Assembly (NCBI GenBank): GCA_000499405.2
Contig: HG738138.1
Span: 16,407,054 to 16,471,053, forward strand
From: Onchocerca volvulus
Taxonomy: Eukaryota; Nematoda; Chromadorea; Rhabditida; Onchocercidae
Reading direction: 5' to 3'
Length of the DNA stretch: 64,000 nucleotides
Shown here in pieces: positions 1 through 13,589 of the stretch. The notes under the pieces are model-generated. The model ran no database searches. It was not told the DNA's origin and was given only the letters and a program-made list of their open reading frames with translations. The first letter of the stretch is position 1. Every line of letters begins with the position of its first letter. Both the position numbers and the translations under genes were made by a program.

Positions 1-3000
1 TTGATAATGACTTCTGTTTAGCAAATGGATGAATATCATCAAAATCTCGTTGCTGCTGTTGATTTGAACCAATATGTTGCGTCATTCTGCATTTTTACAT
101 AAAAATCTTGCAATTCTTAATTTATTCTCAAAAATTAAATTAACTGAATCATTTCGAAAATCCGTAAGCTTAACCTTTCTTTATTATAGGGAAAATGCGA
201 ATGAGTGGTTCGTTCAGCATCAGCATTAAGGTTTTTCGAAACTTCTTCAACCCATGAGAAGCCAATATTTTCCATCATTGAGACCTGTATATGATGATGT
301 GTGGTAACTGGGATTTTTCGATCAGTATAGTTAACTTCCTAGAAATAATCTCTCGAAAGTTTTTCATGCCACTACCCACAATCAATCTTATGACTTGATT
401 TAAGCTATTTTCAAAATCAGAAGCAGAAAGAAACTAAATTCTCTTTCTAGCTTTTTTGATGTCTGTTTTAACTATTCTTAACTATTATTACTCCGATACT
501 ACAACGGACTTGCTCAAGACCAATATCGCGAGAATTTATGAATATGTCTGAGAAAAGTCGCGAAGCAATGCTTCAAGGAATAAATAAATCTTGGTCTTCA
601 ATAAAAAATACTAAAAACACTAACCTCTTTATCATAATTTTGTTTTATCGACATCTTCTGCTTCTTCTTCATTAATCCATCAATTTCTGGAGCTTTACGA
701 TATTTCTTCTTTGTAATTATGTCACTTTTATAAGCAATATTCCTAGCATCATCAAAGAAGTTTCGTAACTGTCTTCTTTTTGATATCATTTCAGTAGAAG
801 ATTCCGGCGTGCAAAATGGTTTATCTATTTAAAAAATAAAAAATCAACCTGATGTAAAATTAAATTTTCAAGTCTTCAAGCTTAATTTTAATTCAGCTAA
901 ATTTACTTCACTTTTTAAAATAGTAGCGCACCGACAATAAACTTTAAAAAAACTTAATTTTACTTAATTTGTATATAAAAAATATGAGGGAATATAATGA
1001 CGTGTGTAAGTAATTAGTTGATAATTTTTTCGCTTCATAACTTGTGATTTTTAAATTGAAATCTTTTTTCAAAATGCTAGAAAGGGAAAGAAATAATTCA
1101 GAAGTTCAGAGCGATAAAAGGCATCTTTCCTTGAATTCGATGGGTCATCTAAACTTTTAAAGTGTATGATAAACATAAATTGGACCAAAAATTAAGTCTG
1201 AAGTTTAAAATTTACCCTATTTCTAGAAAAAAGTTTTCCAAAAAAAGGATACTTTTTTTTAACCATTTGAACAGATAATGAAAAGATTTTTGCATAATAA
1301 ATGATCAAACAGTTATGATTACTTCGATGAATTAGGTATTTCACAAAAAGTCAAAAAATATGATTAAAAAATATGATATGATTACAACAATAATACTTTT
1401 GATAAATTGCTTTCGGCTTGCTGACTCCGTCGAGAAACTTTTGCATGTCGAAATAGCATCACTTCCAACACTACCTGCGCTTTTCTTGATCCCTTTACAG
1501 AAGCTATCCGTTACAGAGCTAGCAATACGATGATGATGAGTTCGATTATTCTGAAGAGAAACAAAAAGAAAATTAAATTTGTAATGCAAAGAAAAAAGGA
1601 TTATTTGAATTTTTTATTTCCGAAAATCGCAAACCAAATCTAATTTGAATAAATAAATTCGAACCTTTACTACTGCATTATGGGATCGTTTAGATCCAGT
1701 TCGTAAATTCTTATGATTCTCCTCAATCCATCGTTTTGTTCGATTTTTTGGTGATATCATTGGGGCAAGCTCAATGATCTCATCCTTTTTCCTAAAAATG
1801 ATGATAATGATATTCGCATGTGATTTGGTTATAATAATAAGTAATTCAAGAATGTCACATCAGAAAATTATCACATTTCACATACCATTTCCAATATATT
1901 CCAAAGCAAAGCATCTCAATTCCCATTTAAATGAAAAACGACACTAAAGAAGACTTTAAAATTCTCGTTAAAAATCAAATCATTTGGATGCCGATTTCAG
2001 TTTTTCTGTTACATATTATTTTCATTATATTCTAAATCATTAAAATTAATTGTGTCGTTGTCATCCAATTCAACATTTAAGTAAAATATTTGATAATGTT
2101 ATGTTGCCTTCTCTGAGCGACAATTAGAACTTAATCTTCATTGAGTATTATTCCTCATATTTTAAATTAATAAGATTTTTTTTTTCGTTAAATTTCAACA
2201 AAAATAAACCGTTGATGGAACAACTGAAGGTTGGATTTATGTTCTGTATCATTCTGTTTCGTTTCTTCATCTGCTTCATTTGATGCGACATGGGCACGGA
2301 TTGTTTTAAATATTTTACGTTCAATGATTAAAGGAGGAATCTGAAGAAAAAAACTCAAAAAAGTAAGAGAAGAAAAAAAGTAAATGATTTTTTCTTTTAT
2401 ATTTATTTATTACAACTATTCATCTGATTACTTAATATAGTATTCCTCTTAATAATGATAAAATTAAATTTAGGAGCAAAAGCAAGGCTAATAACACTAG
2501 TGTTCGGAAAAAAATTCTCGAGAATGCAGTATTCTCGAAGTATATCGATTAATTCTGTTAATCATGATTTGAACCTCTTTTGGCTTATCTCATAATACTT
2601 TTGTTTGCATGAAATATGCGACAGTATATCCTGATTCATCATGATATCAGATCATGATGGCAGGCTATCGATTAACTCCTAGCAACAGCTAATTGAAAAT
2701 ATCAAGAAAACTCTTTAATCCATGCTTGGAAATAGCTGTCAACTAACTTCGATGATAAAAGCTATAAGAGAAGCAGGAAGCAATGATAACATTGACATTT
2801 TCAGGGCGAAAATGATAAAATAGTAAGGTGAAAGTGGCATTATAGCTGAACGTCGAGTCCATATAAAATATAACAAAACTGGTTCATGTGATAAATAAAA
2901 TCCGTAAGATAGTCTAGAAAGTACCAATTATCATTTCAATTAAACCACTTAATTAATTACAGAAGCGGTTTGAAGTAATTCAAATAAGCAAAGTGTTTTT

Positions 3001-6000
3001 ATTATAACATTTATACCTCATAAAGTTTTACAAATGAATGAAAATTAGCAACGGTATTGAAATTTTAACAAATTATAAATTCAATAAAGTATCAACCTTG
3101 AGAAAAAGGTCCACTTATTCCAGGCCAGACATGAAAACAACATACGCATGTGGCCTCGTTCACATAACCAAACAAGTAAAGCCAAACCGAATGCCCAAAA
3201 TATTCTGAAATTGGCTGAAGTCTGTAGAAAATACCGTCATTATTACAATTAATTTTTGATGGCATATATAGAAACAGCGATTCGGGACGATCAACTAATT
3301 GATGTTGAATTATACATCAACCATCAAATATTTCGGACTATCTGGTGATAGTTCATCTTTCACATATTAAATTTTTAAATAATTATGTGAGATGAATGTC
3401 CGAGATATAGGAGATAAATTCGAGATTATTGAGATATACGAAGACGAATTCTGATATTCACGAGAATCATTTATTTAATCATCCAATTTTCTGGTAAAAA
3501 GACGAACTGGAAAAATACCGATATGGATCTCTTGACGTAAACTAATAAATATTCGTCCACTTTGCTTGTGTAAGAAATTTGTCAAAAGTAACCTGAATGT
3601 GGCAGCATAGAAAACAGAAAATGTATTGAAGTCATTTGCATAATTTGCGCCGAAAAGTGAAAAAGAAAGCATGGCAAAAGATGCAAAACGAGTAATATCT
3701 ATCTGCGCTGTTGAATGAGTCTGTTTCGATTTTCTTGAAAGTAGCCAGCCAAGAAGAATTCCTGAAACAGTAATATACGTCATACACATGTTTTAAGTAT
3801 ATGTCCACGTCGTCACGCTAATTATTTAAGCATATTAAATTATCGAATTTTCTTTTTTAAATGATATCGCTGTATCAATTAAATATCGTAAACTGATGCT
3901 AAGCAAGTAAAGCAATCTAATAGAAATAATTTTTTTATTCCTTTTTGTTTCAAATTATCTATTTCTCTTTATTTCTTTTTTAAAAAATTTTTGGAACAAA
4001 AAATTTTAAAAGTTCAATCTTTCCTAATATCATTTTATTCATTTCTATTTTTCAATTATTTCAAAAATTGCAAATCTTTTTTGCAAACAATAATCAAAAT
4101 TAATTAAGACTGAGAGATGCATGATTTGATAGATAGATAGGTCATTTTCAAGTATTTACCGATCAAAAATGGGCCAATTCTTGCTTGCGGTGCGGCATAC
4201 AAGTATCGAAACATTTTTCCCATCAATTGTGTTGCTAATCTATCATTTCCAATAAAAGCTGAGACAAAAGTTGTCGGGAATCTGCAAAAATTCTGTTAAT
4301 TGATTTTTCATGCAAATCATTTTTTCTTGATTTCAAACTTTTGCTCATGTAATAATCGAAATGTTTCGTACTGAATAACAGATTATGGAAAGTAAAATTA
4401 TCAAAATAACTCGATCTTCAATGGAAAATAAGATAAATTATTTTAGACCTATTTTTCCTGACAAATTTCATCTACTTGAGAATTACCACTATTGGAAGAA
4501 TGAGATTAATAATGTATATCCGGTTTTTTATCATCTAGATGGATTATTTATATTTCAAAAGAAATTGAAATATAAAATATGGCTTGCATCAGCTTATTTT
4601 TCTTTATTCTACTCGTTATCCATTACTTCAATTAACTTCAAGTATAGCAAGAAATAACAAATATTACCTGAATAATATCACTACAGCAGCCCGATAAATA
4701 ATCGATGATATTATGGAAATGACAATTAATACGATACCAATTGTTGGTTCAGTATGAAGGAATAGTAAAACAATTGGAGCAACCTAAGAATGGATTAAAA
4801 TTTTGCATTAGTATATTTAATATTAATCACTACAACTAAGGAATATTCTTGTAATAAAAGACTTTTACGACTAAAGAATCTGTTGAGAAAAGCTCATTTT
4901 TATTTTTATTAAAAAGATTTCAAATTTGGAATTTTTAGAAAATTTTACAATGAAATAATCTCATGTCAAAATTTTTCAGGGAATTGATAGCCGAAAGTTA
5001 TAATACGCAGAATGTCTAAGCTTAAAAATTGTTTTATTAGCAATACTACAAACTATTTTTATTATAATTAGAAAAATCATCACAAAATCAAGCAAAACAT
5101 CAAAACATCTATTGATTGGTAGATTTTCTGAGATTTCAAATCTCAGTTTACTGTGGGTGTCATGCCAAGGTCATAAAGAAAAAAAAATAATGAATTCATG
5201 CAAAAGTAAATATACTGTGTTGAGATTATATTTGAACCAAGAATACAAAATGACCATGAATGACCGCATAAGATGAACACATGATGAATTACAATTAAGG
5301 ATACATGCAAGACGCATTGTAGTTGCAATTTATGGTACCATTATATTACAAAGAACTTTTTTTTTGTTTTTCTGTTAGCGGATTACGCTAATTACGATGT
5401 ATAAGACATACCTCAAGAGAAATTTTGCTGAAAAAGTTGGGAAGATAAGTTTTAAAGAACTATAATTTGGAATTCTGACCAAATAAAATTGTGTATCCAG
5501 CGCGAGGTACCACATCCATGGCATACATTCATTGGGATAGAAATTGCTCACAAAAAGTAGTTGTCGCCAAATATCGTCATTATCGCACCGTGCGCCGAAA
5601 ATTCCTGTAATTTTAACATTTGAAAAAAAAAAAAAAGGTACTTTCTTTTTAGAGTGAATCACCGAAATATAGAAATAACGGTTTCAAAGTATCGGAATAT
5701 ATTTGCTGCAGAATACAGAAACTAATTTATATGATGTGATGTAGCATGTAGTATGGTGTGATATAGTGTGGTGTGGAGTGGTTTGGTGTGCTGTGCTGCA
5801 GTGGTACGTAGTTTGGTGTAGTGTAGCGTGGTGCAGTATGGTGTGGTATGGTTTCATTAGCGTCATATATCATCTATTTGTAAGCGCTGCGAGAATATTT
5901 TTATTGCTCGTCCCAGTGGAATCCAATCAGTCACCTGAGGTAAACATTAAACATCAAATTGGAGTTGATCTGAGTTCCTCACTTTTCAAACAAATTTTTA

Positions 6001-9000
6001 ATCCAATGAATATTTGATTTAAAAAAATCTTATCAGTTTGAAACAACTGCATAACGAATAAACTCATTTTATCTGCATTCTATATCTTAACTGGCAACAT
6101 AAAACGGCTTTTTCTCGGTTTGCCTTGAAGCTTTAAGCATGTTTCAAGCCACAATTTAAAAATTCTAGTTATGGAGTGAATGCGATTTCTATCTGATTAG
6201 ATATGATTATGTATGTATAATTTTAAAATTTTAACAAATTAGCCAAAAAAGAATTAAAATAAACCTTTCTGCTGAGACCACATTGGCCCATCGCCAAGAT
6301 GTTGGAAAATGAAATGAATGAAAAGAAGTGAGATAAGATAAGCGGGTATTAGACGCATGAGACGATGTAACCAAATCAGAAGCCATCCGCATGGTGATAA
6401 AGCTGTTCGTCCGTTTTTACGTCGTTTTTGCTGGATGAGGCGGAGGTGTACTTTATGTGCTAACACAGTACCGGATATCAATAAAAAGGAATCAATCGAA
6501 AGTGACGAATTGAAAATAATTTGGAAAAGTTGCTCGTTTGCTTTCAACGAGCTCCATAATTGTCGAATATTGCCAACATATTCTAATGAAAATAAATGTG
6601 CATGACCAACTACTACCTGAAATAATTCCAAAACATTATTTGTTTTTGAATTTCAAATTTAAGTATTAAATTAATTCTCCAAATAATGGATTTAAAGGAA
6701 AAATAAGAAAGCCAATGCTTATGAGATAGTAAGATTTAAATTTATGTGAAATTAAATGAAGCGAAAATCGTATGAGATAAATAATGAGTTCAGGGTGATA
6801 AAGATGTAAATAGAATGGAAATGTTTCAGCTATATGCATGACAATGTAAACATCCAGTGAAGGTGCTGATGGTGCGGGTAATATTTGAAATATCCCGAAA
6901 TGTTGTACCGTTCCCAATATTAAGGACTTTGTAGGTCAGAACGGTATGATTCAAAGAATAATTTAATTTAAAAATAATTGAATACATGCAAACTTCTAAG
7001 CATAAGCGATATAAACTCTTTATCCATTGATATAAAAAATCAAAAAAGACAGATTTCTGATAACATTTAGCCAAAGGAAAGGATTCCGACCAATTTACAT
7101 GGAAAACTTGAAAATGAACGTGAAGAATTCTGTGAAAAATATTACCCAGAAAGCGCTTAATACTCGAATAGCATGCAACGAATCCAAATGTCGATTACAT
7201 GGACGTGTCAAATAATGATAAGTAGAACGAACACTGAATGCGAGTATCTGAATTCCACTTTTTTATGACATCAAAAAATGAAATATTCATTTCAGTTAAT
7301 CTTATTTTGCGGAAATGACGTAGTGATGTGTTAAAAATGCCATCATGTCAATAGCCATTCAAATATTATCGAATTAAACGGTAAATTTAAACTAAGAAAA
7401 AAGGATTGCATCTGAAATAACATTGCATCAGTAATAATATATATTCTTTTTTCAAATAAATAATGATGAATTGATTTAATACCGTATGATTTTTCTTAAA
7501 TTGAATTTTAAAATGAATAGAAATAGAGAATTATGATGGATTTACGGTATTGATGATAGAACTCGATTTTTTCAATGTTCTTCTTAAAGCTGGCGCACTT
7601 TTGTACGTAAGAGCTTGTGAAGGAGCATCGCTATATATGAAACTACGTGCGTCATCTTGTACGTATGGTGTGCAGACGGAGGATGCGTGTGACGGTATGT
7701 TTGTTGGCAGTCGTACTGATATATGACTACAACTTTTAAACAATTCTGCAAGTTATGCAAGGAATCAGAAAGATTTATTCTATTCCATTTACTTGCTTTT
7801 TTATTTTTAATAGACTGTAGTATGCCCCTACGGCATGCTATAGTACCTCGAAATTACTTATCAAATTAGAAATATTTCAATAAATTAGTATTATTAGTTA
7901 AAGTTTGTAACCACTGCTTCGAATATTTCTAAAAGAATGATATCTTCTAGAAATAGAGCATTTTTAATTTGGTTTAAAGTTTACTGAAGTGATATTGGAT
8001 TACTAATATGAGTAGAACATGCTATAAACTGAAGAACAATTACAAATGAGGGAAAAAAGGTGAATGACATTGTAACTTTTTGTAATATGCATTATCATGA
8101 GAAATAACTTCTAATATTGCTACCCAATATAATCATGGCATAAATTTTTGGTCAGAAACTTTGTCTCATTAAGGTTTGGAATTCATGAAAAGAAATATCA
8201 AAAATCTCAGTTTAAAACATTTAGTGAGCCATGTACTAAGCAGCATTGAATAATATTAAGTAAAATGGTATTTTTCTTAGCCCTCTATCTTATCTGAGTG
8301 TGATTTCCAAAACTCCTGATCTAGAATATCTGCTATACTTCTAGAAATTTCACCGAAGAGTGTCACTAATCAATTGCCTTATTGTTGTCATGATCAACTC
8401 TTTTTCCATAGAAGGTTCATAGATTTTAGCAAGAGATAAAAATACAATTCTGAAAATTTCTTTCATAAAAAAAATAAATAAAAATAAAATTAAAGGCTGA
8501 TATTATTTCAGAAATTTGAAAAAGAATAAACGAGACTTTTATTGACAGAATATTTTTGATTGCGTTTACGATGGATGTCGATCAAAGTACCACACATTAC
8601 CAATAAAACAAGGAAACCAAGGATAATAAGAATTGTCCACTGTAAATTAATTAAAACTGAAAATAGATTGAAACTTTTGAATTCATTAATAGATAATAAA
8701 ATCACTCACTTAAGTTTCATGAAAAACTTTGGATGTAAAATCTAAAAATATACCTGTGAGATACCAAGCTTATTGAAAAAAGATTCCGTTTGCTTGAAGC
8801 ATTCGACAGTTGAAGTGTTGGAAATCCGAATGCCAAAAGTTTTCGTGAAAAAAAAGGATAGAATGGGAAAAACGTTATGTACCGAATGTTGATCACAACG
8901 AACTGGTAAGCACATTCCTGAAAATAATGTCAATTTATCCTTTTATGTTAATATTCATCAAAACTGGATCGTTCTTAAGAATTTAAAATACAAAGAATAA

Positions 9001-10335
9001 CAAATAAAATCTAAGAATTTACTATGACTTAAGTTCCACTTTTGATTTATTAAATTTAATTCAAAAATATTATGCCAAATTATATGGAAACCGTAAAAGA
9101 GGGGTATTTGACGTTGTTCCATTCCATATGCTTCAATATGAATATTTGCTCGACAATACTGGGCAGATTCGTTTAAGATCATCCCTTCCGATATGCTTTG
9201 ACATTGATCATAAGCACCGAGCCAAAAAAATGGCCCCGATGAGTAGAGGCCTGATGGTGGACGACCCCAAGCATCCAGAATTTGTGATAAATATTCATCA
9301 AATGTTAAATGTACATCTGTAAAATATTATTTTAAACTGTTCAAAATAGAAAAATAGTAGACCTGTTTTTGGGTTTATAATATTTAGTGCTTTCATTTGT
9401 GAATTTTGAATCAGAAATGAGGGAATTGATATTAATGATCTTCTATGCCAAATTCATCAAAAATAATTTGATTGCAAATTAATAAATGTAGTATTTCTCT
9501 TTTAAAGTATCAGTTTCTTTGGAATTTTAAATCAAATTTTTAATTTTGAATTATATTTATTTCTTTTCCCTGAAATTTTATTCGAAATTGATAAAAATTT
9601 GATTGGAAATTAGATCTAAAATAAATATTAGGAGGAAGAAACGATTAAAACAAAGAATTAATGACCAATTTGGAATTTAAAAAAAAAAAATGATACTTTA
9701 AATTCGAAAAAAAATTACTATTAAAAGAAAACGACATAAATTTTTATGAGCAAAGAAAAAAAATTATTACCGAGACACTGCTTTATATGCGTTTGATTCT
9801 GGCCAGTTAAACGACAATACGATGTGATCAATAGTGCATTTGCAGCAGAATCAATTAATTTAGCTAAATCTTTGATGCATCCATCTATCTCACCTATAAA
9901 TTATTATAGATCATATCAAGTTGAACGAACAAGTAGACAAAGATGATAAGTGACAACTCATATTATTGATATCAGCAAAAATATTTCGTGATAACTTCCA
10001 AAATTTTTGATCATGGTATATCTTTTTGGATTTATTTCAGTTCCAGTTCATTCATTTAGATATTTCAATATTCATTTGGAATTAACATAGAGTTTTATTA
10101 TTCTTTACAGTGGTCTAATCTTCCAGGACTTTGAAAAATATCGAATTGATTAGATAGGTTATTCAAATTATTGGCAAGTTATTGCTTAAAAATCAGAAAA
10201 AAAATTCTCCTCTGCGTTACGAAATATACCAATTATTTTTGTTGATTTTGCGAAATTTTGGAATTGTTTCGTTTCGATGAGTGCCGAAATATGCGGATGT
10301 TTAAAGATATTCGTCAACTTTTCTACCATCTTCAT
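1..10335 (-). CDS. NRF-6-like acyltransferase-3 membrane protein (3' end off window)
   Basis: Multi-pass membrane protein of the nose-resistant-to-fluoxetine family: an extracellular NRF domain followed by an acyltransferase-3 domain. The biochemical substrate is not established for this family. Exons, all in phase: 10230-10335, 9771-9893, 9092-9316, 8754-8917, 8537-8639, 7546-7745, 7146-7247, 6265-6616, 5480-5604, 4668-4783, 4160-4281, 3593-3761, 3097-3204, 2748-2913, 2210-2340, 1665-1791, 1397-1550, 625-824, 175-284, 1-86. Residues 36-206 form the cysteine-containing NRF domain (LDAWGRPPSGL, GMCLPVRC). Residues 207-225 are a membrane segment. The acyltransferase part covers about 308-745, with the family pattern LHAIRVLSAFW then VVVGHAH, WYLALDTQFYL, and FFSRLSYGFYLSHEP. 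After it comes a polar tail of more than 230 residues rich in Lys, Ser and Asn. The start chosen (ATG at 10335) directly follows TTTCAG, as expected for a trans-splice acceptor, but it lacks a signal peptide. The exon at 11220-11347 could supply one. Confidence 0.85.
5730..5850. repeat. degenerate TGGTG-type low-complexity repeat
   Basis: About 120 bases built from TGGTG, TGGAG, TGCTG and TAGTG-like pentamers, strikingly G/T-rich on the plus strand in an otherwise AT-rich region. It lies in the acyltransferase-gene intron between the exons ending at 6265 and starting at 5604. No exact period longer than five bases is visible. Confidence 0.75.
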
Positions 10336-10689
10336 TTCTGAAATAATGACATTTTCTTGAAAAAAATGGATGTTGAGGAAAATTGAAAATTTATAAATTA
10401 TTTAAAATAGAAGGAAAATATCCGCCAGCAGAAAATAGCATATTAGTGTTAGTAAAAATTCGAAGTTGTGATTTAACATAATTGATCAATGAATTTTTCA
10501 TAGTTACAATCACACATTGTTTTTTCGAAATTATCTCAGAATATTTAATAGGTAAGAAAAATTTCATATTTCAATTCTATTTAAAATAATTTTATAGGAA
10601 GATGCAAATATAATTTTTAATGAAATAAATTAATTCGGGTAACATTTTAGCCATTGATAAATCAAATTTTAAGTATAAAATGGAAGATT

Positions 10690-11347
10690 CTAATTGATAT
10701 CTTCATTAATCGGTGTTGTGGTATCAATTGTCTTTTCGGTATGATTGTTAGTTGATTGATCCAATTGAATCATTTCAATTGGTCTTTTGAAAGTATTGAA
10801 AAAATCGAAAAGAAGTGTTTCGAGCAGCAAGAAATCATTTCGTATTTCTTCCTGATCTGCTAAAAATACAAGATTCATAGATTAACTACAGTAACATCAG
10901 AATAATCCAAATATTCAATGCGACATATTTCTCGACACTACTGTAACTGACAAAAGTAATCCTCCTCATTCAAGATATCCAGTAAAGATGAAACTAAACT
11001 ATTACTTATTCCCTTCGAGATCATGCGAACGAGATTGAAATCAATTGAATAGTCTTAATCAGTAAACTTGTTTCGTGAAGTTAATTAAATCATAAAGAAT
11101 CGAGAATATTAACAGCTTTGTCTCTATCAAACAATAATTCGAGCTATAAATTCACTAAATAATTTACACTTTATTATTTTTTTTTTTTTGAATCAAAAAT
11201 GAGGATAATAACAAATAACTTGCCATGTACATTCTGAATGGTATATTCCGGAATTCGTACAATAGCCGTTTTGCATCCACCAATCACTAAAACTAGGATG
11301 AAGCATAAAACTGGAAACGCCGTACGATGAAAACAACCCATTGCCAT
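10690..11347 (-). CDS. putative small secreted protein, or 5' exon of the acyltransferase gene
   Basis: Not a recognised family. The first exon (ATG at 11347, running to about 11220) follows a TACAG that looks like a splice or trans-splice acceptor. It encodes a clear signal peptide: Met-rich start, a hydrophobic core with VLCFILVLVIGGC, then a polar stretch. The second block (10690 to about 10860) encodes an acidic, Asn/Thr-rich C-terminus ending TPINEDIN and a TAG stop. It contains no GT on the minus strand, so it cannot be an internal exon and must be terminal. Joining the two needs a phase-0 donor such as AAT|GTACAT at 11230 and an internal AG acceptor. Alternatively the first exon is the missing signal-peptide exon of the neighbouring NRF-type acyltransferase. 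No simple in-phase junction to its first exon was found. Confidence 0.35.
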
Positions 11348-13589
11348 CTGTACATTCAGTACAAATAACAAAATTTCATCGACCACTTCATTTTTATAAT
11401 AATTTTCGTAAAAAAATGAATGAGCTTCTAATATGCAATGCAGTGAGTGACGATTTAATTATTTCACTAATTAGAGGAAAGACGAGTTTCAAAATCTCTT
11501 CATCGTCCATTTTTTAATTTTTTATTTCTTTGACTTCAAATAATAGTGATAAATTTTTGTAATGGTATCATCTCCAGAAATCTTCATAGTCAATGAAATT
11601 TTTGGTACTTTATAATCTGAATGAGGGCGCTGTTTAACGTTTATCTTTCAGCTTCTGGATCAAATCATTGCTTGATCAAAAATGAATTGATTGCATAATC
11701 GTCCATCATGACAGAATGAATAGTGATAATGATAAATTTTTGATGATTAATCTTTTCTTAATTTATTAAATTCTTCGGTTTCATTTTTTGTTTTTCTGCG
11801 TATGTTTTAATTGTTATTTACCAAGTCAACAAATGGAAAATCTTTTTTAACTTAAGAGACTCATTTGAGAAAAGTTTCTTTTCTACTTCATGTTGAATTC
11901 AGTTTTGCCAATAGTTTTTTTCTTTTCTTTTTTTTTTTTTTTTTGATAACAGCCTACTTTATTTCCTTTTTTTTTTTTTTGGTTGAGCTACCATAAAATT
12001 TGTTAAGTACTTAAATCAAAGCATTCGTAGCTTTCCGTTTTCTTCCCCTTCACAAAGCAATTATGTGTAATCATTGGCTTATTGGCTTTTGGCTCTACTT
12101 GGCCACAGTTATAACTCACTTGAATGATTATTTTAGTATTAGGCAATTGTTTGCTTCTTATTTTATTCTTTTTTTCGAAAATTTTTTTAGCGACATAAAA
12201 AAAATGCTCCAAACAACGAAATACCTTATGGTGACTGGGAAAAATCGGGAAGCTCTTTGAAATTATGGAAGAGGTGAAAATTGTGCAATGCTTTAGACAG
12301 CAATATCGATTATTCGTTTTGTTAAGTGTTTAGAACATATTATGAAATGAACAGTAATATTTCTGTGGACTGATGTGGCATATTAAGTAATAATTTAATG
12401 ATAGAATAGTATTTACACAGTGATTACATGCATTGTATTTCGAGAAATTCATTCTTCAGGGCACAAGCCGTCAAATCCTTTTCCCAAGCCCTTTTGAATA
12501 CTTTTTTTTAACAAATTAATAACCTAAATGTTAAATCCTTTTTCAGATGAAAAAGAGACTACGAAGAAGATTTACTTGTTGTTTTGAAGTGAAAATCAAA
12601 CACAAAATTAAGAATGGGATATAACAATTAGAATGAAAATAGATAATTATCATGATATCATCCTTCAAGTTTATTTTTAGTGACGTTAATAAAAATGAAA
12701 TAATATGGAACTGCAAAAAGTTACACAATTACAAATTGATTATATTTTAGTTAATAAAGGAATTTATAAGATTATATGATACGTTTACTTATTTCCATAA
12801 AAAAGTCGGAAAGTAACGATGAGACATCAAAATGAATCGATTATATCGCAGTGTGACAATACAATTTTTAATATCAGTTAGTCTTATTATTTTATTTTCT
12901 TTTCGCAGAAATTTTTAATTCTATAAAACAAAATTATCGGAGATTACTTAATGCTCTTCACTGCCGTGAAAAAGGAAATAATTACCTCCAAAAATAGGTG
13001 GCAAATTGAACTTAATTAATTATTAATACTTTTTTTAATGCAATAATAAGATAAATAGATAACTAGACAAATTTTCCTGGAAAAAAAAGCTTACAGTAAA
13101 TTAGTTTTTGCTTAGTCTTTCAGTATGTTACGTTTATATGATAAAATGTAATTTCAACTATTTTGAATTATTCATTTCATATATTTGTCATCATACTGAC
13201 TCTGAGTTGAAATGCAATGAGTAATTTTCATAAAAAGATAGCGCCTAAAAGGTTTTATTAGACTGATGTAAATGATTATGATAATGACGTGATAATAATG
13301 ATCATTGTAAGCCAATAATACACAATTTACAATTTCCCATTATTCAGAATTTATCTCAATTATTTCACAATTCTATTTCATTATCTTTAAGATTCATTCA
13401 TCATTTGCACTGATATTGCTTTTTGTTTTAACCAAATGTAACAACGTAATTTTCGCTGTAAGTAATCCCGAGTAGTCGAATTTCCAGGTTGAATCCTAAA
13501 TAAGTCAGAATAACTTAGTACCATCTAAATCTATAAGAATAATAATACGAAAGCAATTTATGCATATTTAGAAGTAACCAAATTTTCAG
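11348..13589. other. intergenic region, divergent promoters
   Basis: About 2.2 kb between the minus-strand signal-peptide exon and the plus-strand stum-family gene. It is AT-rich and holds T-runs near 11925-11943 and 11969-11981, described separately. No convincing exon was recognised, although an upstream 5' exon of the stum-family gene may lie here because its first visible exon begins mid-codon. Confidence 0.5.
11925..12260 (-). pseudogene. possible processed (retro-inserted) sequence
   Basis: On the minus strand an open stretch (stop at 12003) is followed by an A-run, then GGAAATAAAGTAGGC and, about 14 bases after AATAAA, a second long A-run. A polyadenylation signal followed by a poly(A) tract is the usual 3' end of a reverse-transcribed mRNA. 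The open stretch ends with residues such as KTESYECFDLST and matches no family I recognise. The A-runs may equally be simple sequence, which is common here, so this is a weak call. Confidence 0.2.

Noticed and set aside
2710..2748. Two in-frame stops near the end of the acyltransferase domain, suggesting truncation
   Set aside because: GAA|GTTAGT at 2748 is a good donor and splices in phase to an exon at 2340 beginning IPPLIIERK, the normal continuation, so the stops are intronic.
6357..6605. Plus-strand frame of 82 codons opposite the acyltransferase domain
   Set aside because: It is the antisense of exon 6265-6616, whose minus-strand protein has clear family motifs.
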